The position numbers were made by a program, and so were the translations under genes. Below, piece by piece: positions 31,260-39,324 of a stretch of DNA of 64,000 nucleotides. This stretch comes from Desulfovibrionaceae bacterium (GTDB taxonomy: Bacteria; Desulfobacterota; Desulfovibrionia; Desulfovibrionales; Desulfovibrionaceae). Where the stretch lies: contig JACCQO010000012.1 in NCBI GenBank assembly GCA_015709205.1, forward strand, positions 31,083 through 95,082. The letters run 5' to 3'. The notes under the pieces were generated by a model that saw only the letters and a program-made list of their open reading frames with translations, was not told where the DNA came from and made no database searches. Position 1 is the first letter of the stretch, and each line of letters starts with the position of its first letter.

Positions 31260-31538
31260 ATGACCCAGATTTCCAGCAAAGAGCAGGTGCTCGTCATCCT
31301 CCGTGAAAAGCTCCCTCCAATCTTCAGCAGGAAGCATGTTGAGGAGCTGACCGGCGGCGTCATCACTGCTGTTTCTCTCGCTGGGCTGGACAAAAACGGC
31401 AACGGGCCGAAGGCGTTCAAGATCGGAGGCCGTGTCGGTTACGAAAGGGATTCCTTTCTTGAGTGGCTTGAGCAGAAGGTAAAACCTCGTGGAAAGCAGA
31501 AACAGCCCGGATGGCTGATATGTCCGAAAGGGAAATGA
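31260..31538 (+). CDS. Small DNA-binding protein, first gene of the early operon
   Basis: This ~92-aa protein starts at MTQISSKEQ (31260); the frame is open to 31212. The middle segment FSRKHVEELTGGVIT and the later FKIGGRVGYERDSFLEWLE are typical of excisionase/AlpA-like helix-turn-helix proteins, in which the second part forms a wing ending at the WLE helix. Its place, first gene rightward from the operator, matches Mu Ner, a transcriptional regulator. It may repress the early promoter or the repressor promoter. The ribosome binding site is weak. Confidence 0.65.
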   Translation: MTQISSKEQVLVILREKLPPIFSRKHVEELTGGVITAVSLAGLDKNGNGPKAFKIGGRVGYERDSFLEWLEQKVKPRGKQKQPGWLICPKGK

Positions 31539-31691
31539 AATCAAAATTTGGCGGTGGGAGCCTAATCTCCAGCAACGCCACGAACCCAGCCTTTGTTTTT
31601 GCAGTTTCTTGCGGCTGGTTTTGTGCGTTTCAGGCTTCCACCGCCATTCCCTTTTTCTGGACAGCGCAGACCTGCAAGGGGGCGTGACGGC

Positions 31692-32195
31692 ATGAACAAC
31701 TACCAGCATTCCCTCTTTTCCTTCACCGAACAGGGCGAAGGAAGCCAGAAGGCCACCGCCACGGCACAGATGCGCATTGGCGGCCTTGCTTCCACGCTGA
31801 AAGCCTGCATGCAGCAAGCTTTGGCATCTGCCGCCCCTTATCTTTCCCGCGCCCAACTGGTGGACCGGATGAACGAAATCGCCAAGCAAAACGGCGTGAA
31901 GATCACCACGGGGCGCACCCGGCTTCTTACGACCAACATTCTGGACAAGTGGCTTGCTCCCAACGACACGGACGACATTCCGCCGCTCATGGCCGTGGAA
32001 GTTTTCATGTTGGCCGTTGGTAGCTTGGCACCCCTTGAATTCCTTGCCGAATTTCACGGGTGTAAACTGCTCGATCCCGATGAAATCCTGCTTTTCGAAT
32101 ACGGCAAGGCCAAGTTCGAGAGCAAGGAACGCGCCCGCAAGCTCCGCAGATTGGAGAACGATCTTGCGGAAACCCGCATCAAGCGGAGGAGATAG
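31692..32195 (+). CDS. Early-operon protein of unknown function
   Basis: This 167-aa protein starts at ATG 31692 with AAGGGGGC upstream. It is helical, and the segment LSRAQLVDRMNEIAKQNGVKI resembles a DNA-binding helix-turn-helix. The C-terminus is a strongly basic/acidic coil (ESKERARKLRRLENDLAETRIKRRR). It is the second gene of the Mu-like early operon and ends 2 bp before the next start. Mu-like phages of deltaproteobacteria often have such a protein before the transposase (from memory), but I cannot name its function. A DNA-binding or transposition-accessory role is inferred. Confidence 0.7.
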   Translation: MNNYQHSLFSFTEQGEGSQKATATAQMRIGGLASTLKACMQQALASAAPYLSRAQLVDRMNEIAKQNGVKITTGRTRLLTTNILDKWLAPNDTDDIPPLMAVEVFMLAVGSLAPLEFLAEFHGCKLLDPDEILLFEYGKAKFESKERARKLRRLENDLAETRIKRRR

Positions 32196-32197
32196 CC

Positions 32198-32836
32198 ATG
32201 AGCAAGCGTCTGAAAATTTTATCTATGCAAGAGTGTTTTCCGTATCCGCGCTTCACGACGAGATGCCTGAAGGAGATGCTGGACATGACGGCCAAGGCTT
32301 TCGAAAAGCGGTCTGCCCGCGAAGGCTGGAAGCGTATCAGCGTCCAGGAATTCGAAGAAAACGGCGAAATCGTCCAGTACGAAATGTGGGACGCCTTGAC
32401 CATGCCCGTGAAAACCCGCGCGGCCATTGCGCAGGGACACTACCAGATAGAGGAAGACGATTCCGCCCTCATCTGTGAGGTGGAGGATGAGATTTCCCGC
32501 CTCATGGTCCTGTTTCCGGGAGCCAAGGAGAAGGTGCTTACGGCGGCGCTTTTCCGTGCCCGCCAGTTTGAATGCATCTGCGACGCCATTCTTTCCCTCA
32601 GAATTCCGGCTGACTTGGCTTTCGAGGCCATAGGCACGGTTTCCGGCACTCCGCAGTCGGTCTTTGAAGAGATCAGCAGCCGCCTTGACGGTGACAGGGA
32701 GTTTTCCTTCCTCACTTCGAACGATGACACGCGTCTGCTCATGCTCATTCAATACTACTCCGAACGCTCCGGGGAGTTTCTTCCTGAACTCGGCAATCCT
32801 CAGACCTTTTCCGCCGACGAGGGCGCTCTTCAGTAG
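32198..32836 (+). CDS. Early-operon protein of unknown function before the transposase
   Basis: This 212-aa protein has GGAGGAG directly upstream of ATG 32198 and ends 2 bp before the transposase start, so it is certainly part of the same operon. The N-terminus contains YPRFTTRCLKEMLDMTAKAFEKRS and KRISVQEFEENGEIVQYEMWDAL; the C-terminal half is helical and acidic. It has no catalytic motif. By position it could be a transposase partner or regulator of the early region. I do not recognise the family. Confidence 0.7.
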   Translation: MSKRLKILSMQECFPYPRFTTRCLKEMLDMTAKAFEKRSAREGWKRISVQEFEENGEIVQYEMWDALTMPVKTRAAIAQGHYQIEEDDSALICEVEDEISRLMVLFPGAKEKVLTAALFRARQFECICDAILSLRIPADLAFEAIGTVSGTPQSVFEEISSRLDGDREFSFLTSNDDTRLLMLIQYYSERSGEFLPELGNPQTFSADEGALQ

Positions 32837-32838
32837 GC

Positions 32839-34803
32839 ATGCGCATGAATCTGGCAGAACTCCCGAATAGCGCCTTCAGCACGGCGCAGGTTGCAAAGAT
32901 GTTGGGCGTTTCCGTCCCGGCAGTGCATGCCCGTGCCAAGCGCAACGAGTGGGAGTTGGCCCCGGAAAAGAAGCAGGGCGGCGGCTTTCTCTGGCACTTC
33001 AACAGCATGGATGAAGAAACAAAGGGGAAGGTCTCCAATTTCCTTATCCGTGAGGACCGCAAGAAGAACGGCCCCTCCCTGACTTTCGAAGCGATTCCGG
33101 CGCAGGAGCTGGAAGAACTGTGGGACGAATTCAACAAAAAATCCAGCAAGACCAAAGAAAAAGCCTTCCTCAGACAAGAAATCCTACAGGACGTCCTGAA
33201 TCTGTACGAGTCTGGAGTAACGCTTACTCAAGCCTTTGTGGCTGTCGGTCAGATGCGCGGGGTCGCAGTCGGCACCCTTCGCAACTGGTATTTCGGCACT
33301 GCTTCCAAGAGAGGGGTGCGCGGCATTGATCCCAAGGATTGGGCACCGATTCTTGCCAATCAGTACAAGGGTCGTGTGACCCGTGCTCATTGCGACCCCA
33401 TAGCTTGGGAGTTTCTGAAAAAAGACTATCTGCGCACTGAAGCGCCTTCATTTCTTTCCTGTTTTCGCCGCCTGGAAGATGCCGCAGAAGTAAATGGTTG
33501 GATGATTCCTTCAGGCCGCACCCTTTCCCGCCGTCTGTTCGAAGAACTTCTGCCCGCAGTTATCCAATACATGCGCACGGGCAAAATTGTTAACGATTAC
33601 CCCGATCAGGTGCGCAGAAGGGATACCTTTGCAGCGGGTGAAGCGGTTTCCGGCGATGCGCTCAGCTTCGACAAAATTTACGTATACGACGCCAAGACCG
33701 GCGAAGTCTACAATATGCGCGTGTGGTTCTTTGAGGATGTGCGCTCAGGCAAGATTCTCGCCTGGGCAGGGGACAAGACCGAGAACAGCGACATGTTCCG
33801 GCTGGCTACATACAACCTCGTCGGTGAAACAGTGCCCCGGTACATGTACATCGACAACACCCGCGCCGCCGCCAACAAGATTATGACCGGGCAGATGCCG
33901 GGTCGTCACCGCTTCACCAACAAGGCCACGGACCCCGTTGGCCTGTTGAAGCATTTTGGCATTGAAGTCTGCTTCACCAACCCGGACCATGAAATTTCCA
34001 GCCCCGGCAGCAAGCCCATTGAGCGAGCTTTCGGTATCGGCGGCTTGCATAGCATGATGCGCGATCTGCCGGTTCTGGCCGGACGCGGCTATTCCAAAAA
34101 CCCCATTCCCGACACTGAATTCTTGGAGCTGCTGCCGCAGGTTGTTGCCGCATACAATGCCCGCGAGGGACGTACCGGCGGCATCTGCAACGGCAGGAGC
34201 TTCGATCAGGTCTACGCCGAAGGGCTGCAACAGACCACCATTCGCAAGGCTTCGCCCAAACTGAGAAACATGCTTCTGCTTAGCCAGGAGTCAGTCAAGG
34301 TAAACAGACAGGGTGTTGTGAGCATCAAAGCCGGACGTGGTGAATCCAGGCACCGTTATTACGCTGAAGAGCTGGCTCACAGATCTGGCGAGTATGTTGC
34401 TGTGCTCTTCAACCCAGAAAGCCTGTCTGATGACGTTGAAATTTACACTCTGGACGGCAGGCACGTCTGCACCGCTCGCTGGTTGAAGACTGTGGCCTTC
34501 AATGACCGCAAGGCGGGGCGTGAACATGCCAAGCACAAGACGCGCAGAGCCAAGCACATCAAGCAGGCCGCAAAAGAAGCCGCCCTCATCAGCGATCTTG
34601 AATTCCAGCAGCTTGGCGCCAGCAAGCCTGTTTCTGAAAATCCCGTTCCCGCCAAGACACTTACCATGCTTTCCGAGAAAGAAGTGACTGAAAAGCTTGA
34701 CCAAAAAGTTTCCCCTGAACGACAGCGCCAGCTCAGGGAGATTCTTCAGAAAAATATCATGGCTGAGGATAACGACGTGTTTCCTTTTGCCGCACAAGGT
34801 TAA
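32839..34803 (+). CDS. MuA-type DDE transposase
   Basis: This 654-aa transposase (MuA is 663 aa) catalyses strand transfer at the element ends. The N-terminal HTH (~10-45; FSTAQVAKMLGVSVPAVHAR) matches the Mu-type DNA-binding domain. The RNase H-like core carries D273 in SGDALSFD, D339 in YIDNTRAAANK and E395 in SKPIERAFG, almost the same positions as MuA D269, D336 and E392. The C-terminal part is basic (HAKHKTRRAKHIKQ) and ends in a region that in MuA contacts MuB and ClpX. No frameshift or missing residue is seen, so the protein should be active. ATG 32839 is used; a second ATG follows two codons later. Confidence 0.96.
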   Translation: MRMNLAELPNSAFSTAQVAKMLGVSVPAVHARAKRNEWELAPEKKQGGGFLWHFNSMDEETKGKVSNFLIREDRKKNGPSLTFEAIPAQELEELWDEFNKKSSKTKEKAFLRQEILQDVLNLYESGVTLTQAFVAVGQMRGVAVGTLRNWYFGTASKRGVRGIDPKDWAPILANQYKGRVTRAHCDPIAWEFLKKDYLRTEAPSFLSCFRRLEDAAEVNGWMIPSGRTLSRRLFEELLPAVIQYMRTGKIVNDYPDQVRRRDTFAAGEAVSGDALSFDKIYVYDAKTGEVYNMRVWFFEDVRSGKILAWAGDKTENSDMFRLATYNLVGETVPRYMYIDNTRAAANKIMTGQMPGRHRFTNKATDPVGLLKHFGIEVCFTNPDHEISSPGSKPIERAFGIGGLHSMMRDLPVLAGRGYSKNPIPDTEFLELLPQVVAAYNAREGRTGGICNGRSFDQVYAEGLQQTTIRKASPKLRNMLLLSQESVKVNRQGVVSIKAGRGESRHRYYAEELAHRSGEYVAVLFNPESLSDDVEIYTLDGRHVCTARWLKTVAFNDRKAGREHAKHKTRRAKHIKQAAKEAALISDLEFQQLGASKPVSENPVPAKTLTMLSEKEVTEKLDQKVSPERQRQLREILQKNIMAEDNDVFPFAAQG

Positions 34804-34827
34804 CCAGTAGCCCGGAGGAGCACCACA

Positions 34828-35781
34828 ATGGAAGCTACAAATGACCGCGTACAGCTTGACCAGGACAGCTTGAAAGAGGCTGTGCGCAAGGAAATGAACC
34901 GGCTGGGGCTGAGTCAGACCAGACTCGCCAAGGAATCGGGAATCAACCAGACGCGCCTGTCTTTGTGGTTTTCCGGCAAGTATTCCGGCGATACCGAGGC
35001 TGTTGCCACCGCCCTTTCCCGCTGGCTGAACGCGATTCAGGAGCGGGATCAGGAAGCCAATCGCATGAGCGCCGCCCCGAGCTGGCGGCCTACGCCCACG
35101 GCGAACGGCATCACCGGAGCACTCAGATATGCGCACCGCGCCGGGGATATCGCCCTAGTGTATGGCGGGGCTGGCGTGGGCAAGACCTGCACCGCCCGCC
35201 ATTATCAGGAAAACCATCCCAACGTGTGGGTTGCCACCATGAGTCCGGCCATGAATAGCGTGGCCGCCTGCCTTGAACGTATCGCACTCGCCATTGGCCT
35301 GCCCGAAGCCCAGCCCAGCGCCGTGAAGACGGAAAACGCCATTGTTGCCCGCCTGGAGAACACTGGTGGCCTGCTGATTGTGGACGAGGCCCAACACCTG
35401 CCTGTTTGCGGCCTGGAGGCTATCAGGAGCGTTCACGACGCCACCGGCCTTGGCTTGGCCCTCATGGGCAACGAAAGCATCTACAGCCGCATTACCGGCG
35501 GCGGACGGCAGGCTCATTTCGCGCAACTGTTCAGCCGCGTCGGCTACCGCGTGAGGCTGGGCAACCCTTCCGCCGGAGATGTGGAAACGCTGCTTGCCGC
35601 CTGGAACATCTTTGAAGGGAAGAGTCAGAGCCTGTGCATGGAAATAGCCAAGCAGTCGGGCGCACTGCGCGGCCTCACCAAGGTTCTGCGCCTTGGGAGC
35701 CTAATGCTCACGGAAGACGACAAGTGCCTTACCTACGATCACATTCAAACCGCCTGGGCCGATCTTGGCGGCGCACTGTAA
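34828..35781 (+). CDS. MuB-type AAA+ target-selection ATPase
   Basis: This 317-aa protein has an N-terminal XRE-like helix-turn-helix (~15-60; LSQTRLAKESGINQTRLSLW) like MuB, then an AAA ATPase domain: Walker A GGAGVGKT at 113-120, Walker B LLIVDEAQ with D186-E187, and a sensor segment around GLALMGNES. It binds DNA non-specifically in the ATP form, chooses target sites and activates the transposase. It follows the transposase by 24 bp with GGAGGAG before the start. All ATPase motifs are intact. Confidence 0.95.
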   Translation: MEATNDRVQLDQDSLKEAVRKEMNRLGLSQTRLAKESGINQTRLSLWFSGKYSGDTEAVATALSRWLNAIQERDQEANRMSAAPSWRPTPTANGITGALRYAHRAGDIALVYGGAGVGKTCTARHYQENHPNVWVATMSPAMNSVAACLERIALAIGLPEAQPSAVKTENAIVARLENTGGLLIVDEAQHLPVCGLEAIRSVHDATGLGLALMGNESIYSRITGGGRQAHFAQLFSRVGYRVRLGNPSAGDVETLLAAWNIFEGKSQSLCMEIAKQSGALRGLTKVLRLGSLMLTEDDKCLTYDHIQTAWADLGGAL

Positions 35782-35793
35782 GGGGAAACAGAC

Positions 35794-36312
35794 ATGAAGA
35801 GCACCATTGACCAACATCAGCAGGGAACCATTTCGGACAACATCCGTTCATATTCGATCGCATTGCACGGCGAACTGCAAGCTCTTGGCGCGGAGGAAGG
35901 TGGAGTCGCCTTCAACGCCCTGAGCGGGATTCTCTCTGAAATAGAAAGTGTTCGACAGCTTGAAACCCTTCCTTTTCAGCTCCTTACTAGCCTCGCGGTA
36001 AGCGAAGGCGCTGCCCTCCTGAATCGAAAAGAATCCATTTCCAGTGCCATGTCCCGGTACGTAAAGACTCTTTGCGAGGAGTTTATTCGCCTGGGCGCGG
36101 AGTTGGAAGGAATCGCCTTTCACGCCCTGAACGGCATCGCTTCCGAGGTCGAGCGGATCAGTGGGCTTGAAGCCCTTTTTCCCAATGTGTTTCATGTCGA
36201 GGCTGCTCATTCCGGGAAACTTCTCGCACTTATGGGTGGCGCAGACGTCGAGGTGCTCCGTCAGCAGTTCAAAAACGCCGCCTACGAGCTGGCCTACAGG
36301 GACGCAAGATAA
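35794..36312 (+). CDS. Internally duplicated protein of unknown function
   Basis: This 172-aa helical protein contains an obvious internal duplication: residues 31-51 and 100-120 match at 14 of 21 positions (LGAEEGGVAFNALSGILSEI against LGAELEGIAFHALNGIASEV). It is acidic, with no Cys pair, membrane span or catalytic motif. It starts 12 bp after the MuB gene with AGGGGAAAC upstream. It may bind a repeated or dimeric partner. Mu carries several small accessory genes in this position (semi-essential early region), mostly of unknown function. Confidence 0.75.
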   Translation: MKSTIDQHQQGTISDNIRSYSIALHGELQALGAEEGGVAFNALSGILSEIESVRQLETLPFQLLTSLAVSEGAALLNRKESISSAMSRYVKTLCEEFIRLGAELEGIAFHALNGIASEVERISGLEALFPNVFHVEAAHSGKLLALMGGADVEVLRQQFKNAAYELAYRDAR

Positions 36313-36394
36313 GCGAAACGGCCCGCGTGGGCCGTCTGTCGGGCGTGGCGGCCCGGCACTGATGAGCAGCCAACAAGTACACAAGGGGATGGAT

Positions 36395-36544
36395 ATGAAG
36401 CTCGCAATCTACCACGAAAACAGCAGTCTCGCCTCCTCGGCGCACGCGGACCCCAGGGCCAGCAATTACCCGGAGGAAGGCGTTTTCGATCAAATCAGAC
36501 GCCAAGCGACAATCCTGCGTGAAGAGGTCCGCAAGGACCGCTAG
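36395..36544 (+). CDS. Small early-region protein (49 aa)
   Basis: ATG 36395 is six bases after AAGGGG. The product begins MKLAIYHENSS, is polar, and ends in a basic helix (DQIRRQATILREEVRKDR). An ATG two codons upstream is in frame but too close to the ribosome binding site. The function is unknown. It lies between the duplicated protein and GemA, so it is part of the early operon. Confidence 0.55.
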   Translation: MKLAIYHENSSLASSAHADPRASNYPEEGVFDQIRRQATILREEVRKDR

Positions 36545-36556
36545 GGAGAGTGAGAA

Positions 36557-37186
36557 ATGGGAACCATCATATCCTTTCCGGCAGAGCGGTGCCGCCCCAC
36601 ACAAGAAGTTGCACACGGCCACAACTGCCTGTTCATCCCTTTTCCCAAGCAGAATCAAGAACCCGCCGCCCCTCGGAAGCAAGCGGCTTCCAAAGCCAAG
36701 AAGGCCTTTGTGGGCGGGAAGCCCAAGACCAAGCGCACAAGCCTGATTGCCAAGGTCAAGATTGCCCAGAAGCAGCTTGGCCTCAGCGACGATGCCTACC
36801 GGGAGATTCTGCACACAAATTTTGGCGTAGATTCCTGCACCAAGCTGGAAGAGCGCGAGCTTGTACGGCTTGTCAGTTATTTCCGCACCAAGGGCTGGAA
36901 TGAACGTCCTGCCCGCAAGACGAAAGAAGACAAGCACGGCAAGCCCTTGACCATGAAAGACCAGAAAAACCCCGCACGGCCCACGCTGGAACGCATAGAG
37001 GCCCTTCTGGCGGAGTTGGGCAAGGCAAGGGGACAGTACATGCCGTGGAGCTATGCGGCGGCGATCCTGGAGAAGCAGACCGGCTTGCCGCGTCTGGAAC
37101 AGGCCACAGTGCGCGAATTGCAGAACGTCATGGTCGCACTGGAAAACACACTGGCAGTAAGCCGCACCAAGAAAAGCAAGGCTTAA
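36557..37186 (+). CDS. gemA: GemA-like regulatory protein
   Basis: This 209-aa protein belongs to the Mu GemA (DUF1018) family, semi-early regulators that alter host gene expression and DNA supercoiling. Characteristic blocks are LIAKVKIAQKQLGLSDDAYREIL, then the Lys-rich linker TKEDKHGKPLTMKDQKN, and a C-terminal segment with RGQYMPWSYAAAILEKQTG and a helix for the remainder. The N-terminus has an extra ~60-residue basic Pro/Lys tail. GGGAGAG precedes the start. Its presence supports descent of this element from a Mu-like phage rather than from a simple transposon. Confidence 0.88.
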   Translation: MGTIISFPAERCRPTQEVAHGHNCLFIPFPKQNQEPAAPRKQAASKAKKAFVGGKPKTKRTSLIAKVKIAQKQLGLSDDAYREILHTNFGVDSCTKLEERELVRLVSYFRTKGWNERPARKTKEDKHGKPLTMKDQKNPARPTLERIEALLAELGKARGQYMPWSYAAAILEKQTGLPRLEQATVRELQNVMVALENTLAVSRTKKSKA

Positions 37187-37242
37187 ACCGTGGAAACACG
37201 GCTTTTACGTTGAAAAAGGCATCATCCGAGGAGGATTCGAAA

Positions 37243-37710
37243 ATGATTGTTCATGGCTCGCATTATTTGGGATTTGAAGGCGTTCTCGGCACACTGGAAA
37301 ACGTTGCTTCCTTGATGGCCCTGCTGGACGAGTCTTTGACCAGCGGGAACCGGGAAGGCTTCGTCAATGCCAAGGCAACCAAAGGCTTGAAGATCATTTT
37401 TGATGAAATCCAGCATGCCCTTGACGCCGTTATCTGCGAGGGCAAGGACGGCGGCTACCTGGCCTCCGAAGTTCCTTCCTCTGTGTATCTTGATATTCTG
37501 GACAATCTTCATGACTTGGGTGCCGTTGTGGCTTTCATGTCCGATGTTCTGACCGTTCTTCCTCCGCACCACTCCTTGGGACAGAAGGCCATTGACGGTC
37601 TGAACAGCTTGCTTGTCAGAGGCTCCGAGACCGTGGAGACCGCCTGTCGCATGATTGAAGAACAGGCGGGCAACGGCCTTGCCGTAACGGGCAAAGCAGC
37701 CTGCGCCTAA
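37243..37710 (+). CDS. Early-region helical protein of unknown function
   Basis: This 155-aa protein starts at ATG 37243 with GAGGAGG upstream. It is helical and fairly hydrophobic: GVLGTLENVASLMALLDESL, SVYLDILDNLHDLGAVVAFM and a final helix before KAACA. No membrane helix is convincing and no motif is recognised. It lies between GemA and Mor. Small helical proteins in this position of Mu-like phages have no settled function. Confidence 0.65.
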   Translation: MIVHGSHYLGFEGVLGTLENVASLMALLDESLTSGNREGFVNAKATKGLKIIFDEIQHALDAVICEGKDGGYLASEVPSSVYLDILDNLHDLGAVVAFMSDVLTVLPPHHSLGQKAIDGLNSLLVRGSETVETACRMIEEQAGNGLAVTGKAACA

Positions 37711-37724
37711 ACCGGGATTCAAGC

Positions 37725-38237
37725 ATGGATGAACGGCGCACAATGGAAAAGATGGCTGAAAAGTATCCTGCCCTGCTCCCTGCGAGCGTGAGAGAGATGG
37801 CGGACCATCTTGGCCTGCGCAACGCCTTATTGATAACCAAGCGGCTTGGCGGGACTACGCACGATGTTCCCAAAGGGGATACGAGTATTGGCCGCGTCCG
37901 GGAACGATGGCTGAAAGAAGTCCTCGGAAGTGAAACCGCAGAAGCCTTTATTTATCATTACGGTGGATGCCGTGGGGTTTATATCCCAAAATGTCAGGTC
38001 TTTTTCTCCACCATTCAAGCTATCGCCATGCAGGAAAGATTTGACGAACTTTCTGAGGAGGGTTTGAGCGCCAGGAACATCGTATCTATGCTGGTCGTTG
38101 AGTTTGGGCTGAGCGACAAGACCGTCTGGAAAGCTTTAAAGCGTGATCCTGCCGACATGGCTGCGGCCAAGACTCCTCACAAAAAGGAGCAGGCTTTCAG
38201 AATAAACAAGGCGAGCAAAGCCGTATGCAGGACATAA
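37725..38237 (+). CDS. mor: Mor-type middle transcription activator
   Basis: This 170-aa protein resembles the Mor/C family of Mu-like phages. The core segment GTSIGRVRERWLKEVLG-like region is followed by AFIYHYGGCRGVYIPKC, which matches the dimerisation domain with its G-x-YIP strand, and a C-terminal HTH (LSARNIVSMLVVEFGLSDKTVWKAL). Mor activates the middle promoter leading to late genes in Mu. Here no late region follows, only two small genes and the right end. The regulator may be a relic, or may act on a helper phage or on the adjacent genes. Confidence 0.85.
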   Translation: MDERRTMEKMAEKYPALLPASVREMADHLGLRNALLITKRLGGTTHDVPKGDTSIGRVRERWLKEVLGSETAEAFIYHYGGCRGVYIPKCQVFFSTIQAIAMQERFDELSEEGLSARNIVSMLVVEFGLSDKTVWKALKRDPADMAAAKTPHKKEQAFRINKASKAVCRT

Positions 38238-38440
38238 ACGAATTCAACAATCTCACGGTGGACGTCACCGACCTTGCGAAGGGTGACTATCTCAGGAGCC
38301 GCCTGGACAAGCTTTGTGCGGACACCTGTCATACTGTGGATGAATTGTATTTTGAACAACATGGCCGTGGCCTTTCCCCCTCGGAGTCCCGAAAGGTGGT
38401 CGGGAAGGTAAAGGCGCTGCTGGAAACCATTACCTTGTAG
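38225..38440 (+). CDS. Small protein of unknown function (71 aa)
   Basis: This product overlaps the end of the Mor-like gene by 13 bp. It begins MQDINEFNNLTVDV, has a CADTCHTVDEL segment with two Cys and one His, and ends in a Lys-rich helix. No family is recognised. Its overlap with mor suggests translational coupling. The ribosome binding site is weak, so confidence is moderate. Confidence 0.55.
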   Translation: MQDINEFNNLTVDVTDLAKGDYLRSRLDKLCADTCHTVDELYFEQHGRGLSPSESRKVVGKVKALLETITL

Positions 38441-38474
38441 CTTCAGTATCGCACAAGAAAAGGAGATCACCAGA

Positions 38475-39032
38475 ATGTTTGAAGACAAGTTTGCCAATCT
38501 CGAAGCCGACTTGGTGGCAAAAATAAACGAGCTTGTTCCTCCTGCCGAATTGGCATTGGAAGAGGCCCGCACCCGCCTTGCGAATCTGGAAGAGAAGTTC
38601 CAGCAGTACCGGGCGGAGTACAAAGGTTTTGAGCATGGCAAGGCCAGTAAGACCCGGCAGGTTGCTGATGCCGTCGCTTCCGGCCAAGACCCCGAGATTG
38701 CATGGCAAGCCTTTCGGGAGGAAGAGCTGCGGGCCAAGGAAAAACATGAAATTGCCAATCAGTTCGAACACTCCCATATCCCCCATGCGAAGCGCGTAGT
38801 TGAACAGCGAAAAAAAGAAGTGGGAGAGGCTTACGGACAGGCCCGAAAAATCATCCTCAAGCAGTATCTGCCCGAAGTGAAGGCTATCATGGACGAGCTG
38901 TTTGAAGTTGATGCGGCATGGCAACAGGCCTGCGAGACCCATTCTTCCGGTTGTCATGGCAAGTTCTTCCTTCCGGTGCCTTATCGCCTTAAAGAACAAC
39001 TGGACGATCATTTCAGCAAGGTCGTTCTGTAG
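38475..39032 (+). CDS. Coiled-coil protein, last gene of the Mu-like element
   Basis: This 185-aa protein has AAAAGGAGA before ATG 38475. Residues ~1-60 form an alpha-helix with heptads (ALEEARTRLANLEEKFQQYRAE style), followed by a Lys/Glu-rich middle (EELRAKEKHEIANQFEHSH) and a second coil (VVEQRKKEVGEAYGQARKIIL). It has a short C-terminal domain with two Cys and His residues. It resembles scaffolding or DNA-bridging helical proteins but cannot be assigned. After it, 39033-39226 has no convincing gene, then comes a terminator. Confidence 0.7.
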   Translation: MFEDKFANLEADLVAKINELVPPAELALEEARTRLANLEEKFQQYRAEYKGFEHGKASKTRQVADAVASGQDPEIAWQAFREEELRAKEKHEIANQFEHSHIPHAKRVVEQRKKEVGEAYGQARKIILKQYLPEVKAIMDELFEVDAAWQQACETHSSGCHGKFFLPVPYRLKEQLDDHFSKVVL

Positions 39033-39226
39033 GAACCTTCTGGTGGAAAGCAATAGCAGCCAAATACTTCAAGGAATGGTGCTCCTTGGCAACCCCGTGG
39101 AGGCCTTGCAGCCGGAGGGCGGCCCGATGTCGCTCCCGCGCAAAGGTCTCCACGGGGAACAATTACAAGGCCATTCAAGAGCTGTTAGGTGGCGCTTAAA
39201 AGGTCATTAAGCGGACGAAGGACGCC

Positions 39227-39264
39227 AAAAAGGGGCAGGCTCCAGAAATGGACTGCCCCTTCTT
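39227..39264 (+). terminator. Rho-independent terminator before the right end
   Basis: AAGGGGCAG pairs with CTGCCCCTT across a 14-nt loop, with TCTTTA after it. It closes the rightward operon inside the element, so transcription is unlikely to run into the truncated kinase outside. Confidence 0.85.
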
Positions 39265-39266
39265 TA

Positions 39267-39324
39267 GGTTTATAGTAGTCGCAAACCAAGTGTCGAAGAG
39301 TCGTAAACCTAGTGTCGAGCTACA
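39267..39324 (-). repeat. Right end of the Mu-like element
   Basis: R2 (39278-39296, GTCGCAAACCAAGTGTCGA, with a TTTATAGTA extension) and R1 (39300-39318, GTCGTAAACCTAGTGTCGA) are 22 bp apart, as R1 and R2 are in Mu. Six bases (GCTACA) follow to the terminal CA at 39323-39324. Confidence 0.85.

Larger units (their letters stand above)
29367..39324. mobile_element. Mu-like transposable element lacking late phage genes
   Basis: This 9,958-bp element runs from TG at 29367 to CA at 39324. At each end six bases (TGCTAA on the left, TGTAGC read inward on the right) precede a 19-bp repeat, with further repeats inside, as in phage Mu ends. The content follows the Mu early-region order: leftward repressor, rightward small DNA-binding genes, MuA-type transposase, MuB-type ATPase, small genes, GemA, Mor, small genes, terminator. 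No lysis, portal, head or tail genes are present. GC content is visibly lower than the surroundings. The adjacent 5-mers (CTCGG left, GCATG right) do not match, so there is no target duplication and the flanks come from different genes. Confidence 0.9.

Noticed and set aside
39033-39226. A possible integrase C-terminal remnant (frame ending KAIQELLGGA)
   Set aside because: The match is ten residues long without the catalytic His/Arg/Tyr residues; chance is more likely.
29367-39324. Possible CRISPR-associated (Tn7-like) transposon
   Set aside because: There is no CRISPR array, Cas gene or TnsB/TniQ. The transposase spacing and the GemA and Mor genes are Mu-type.
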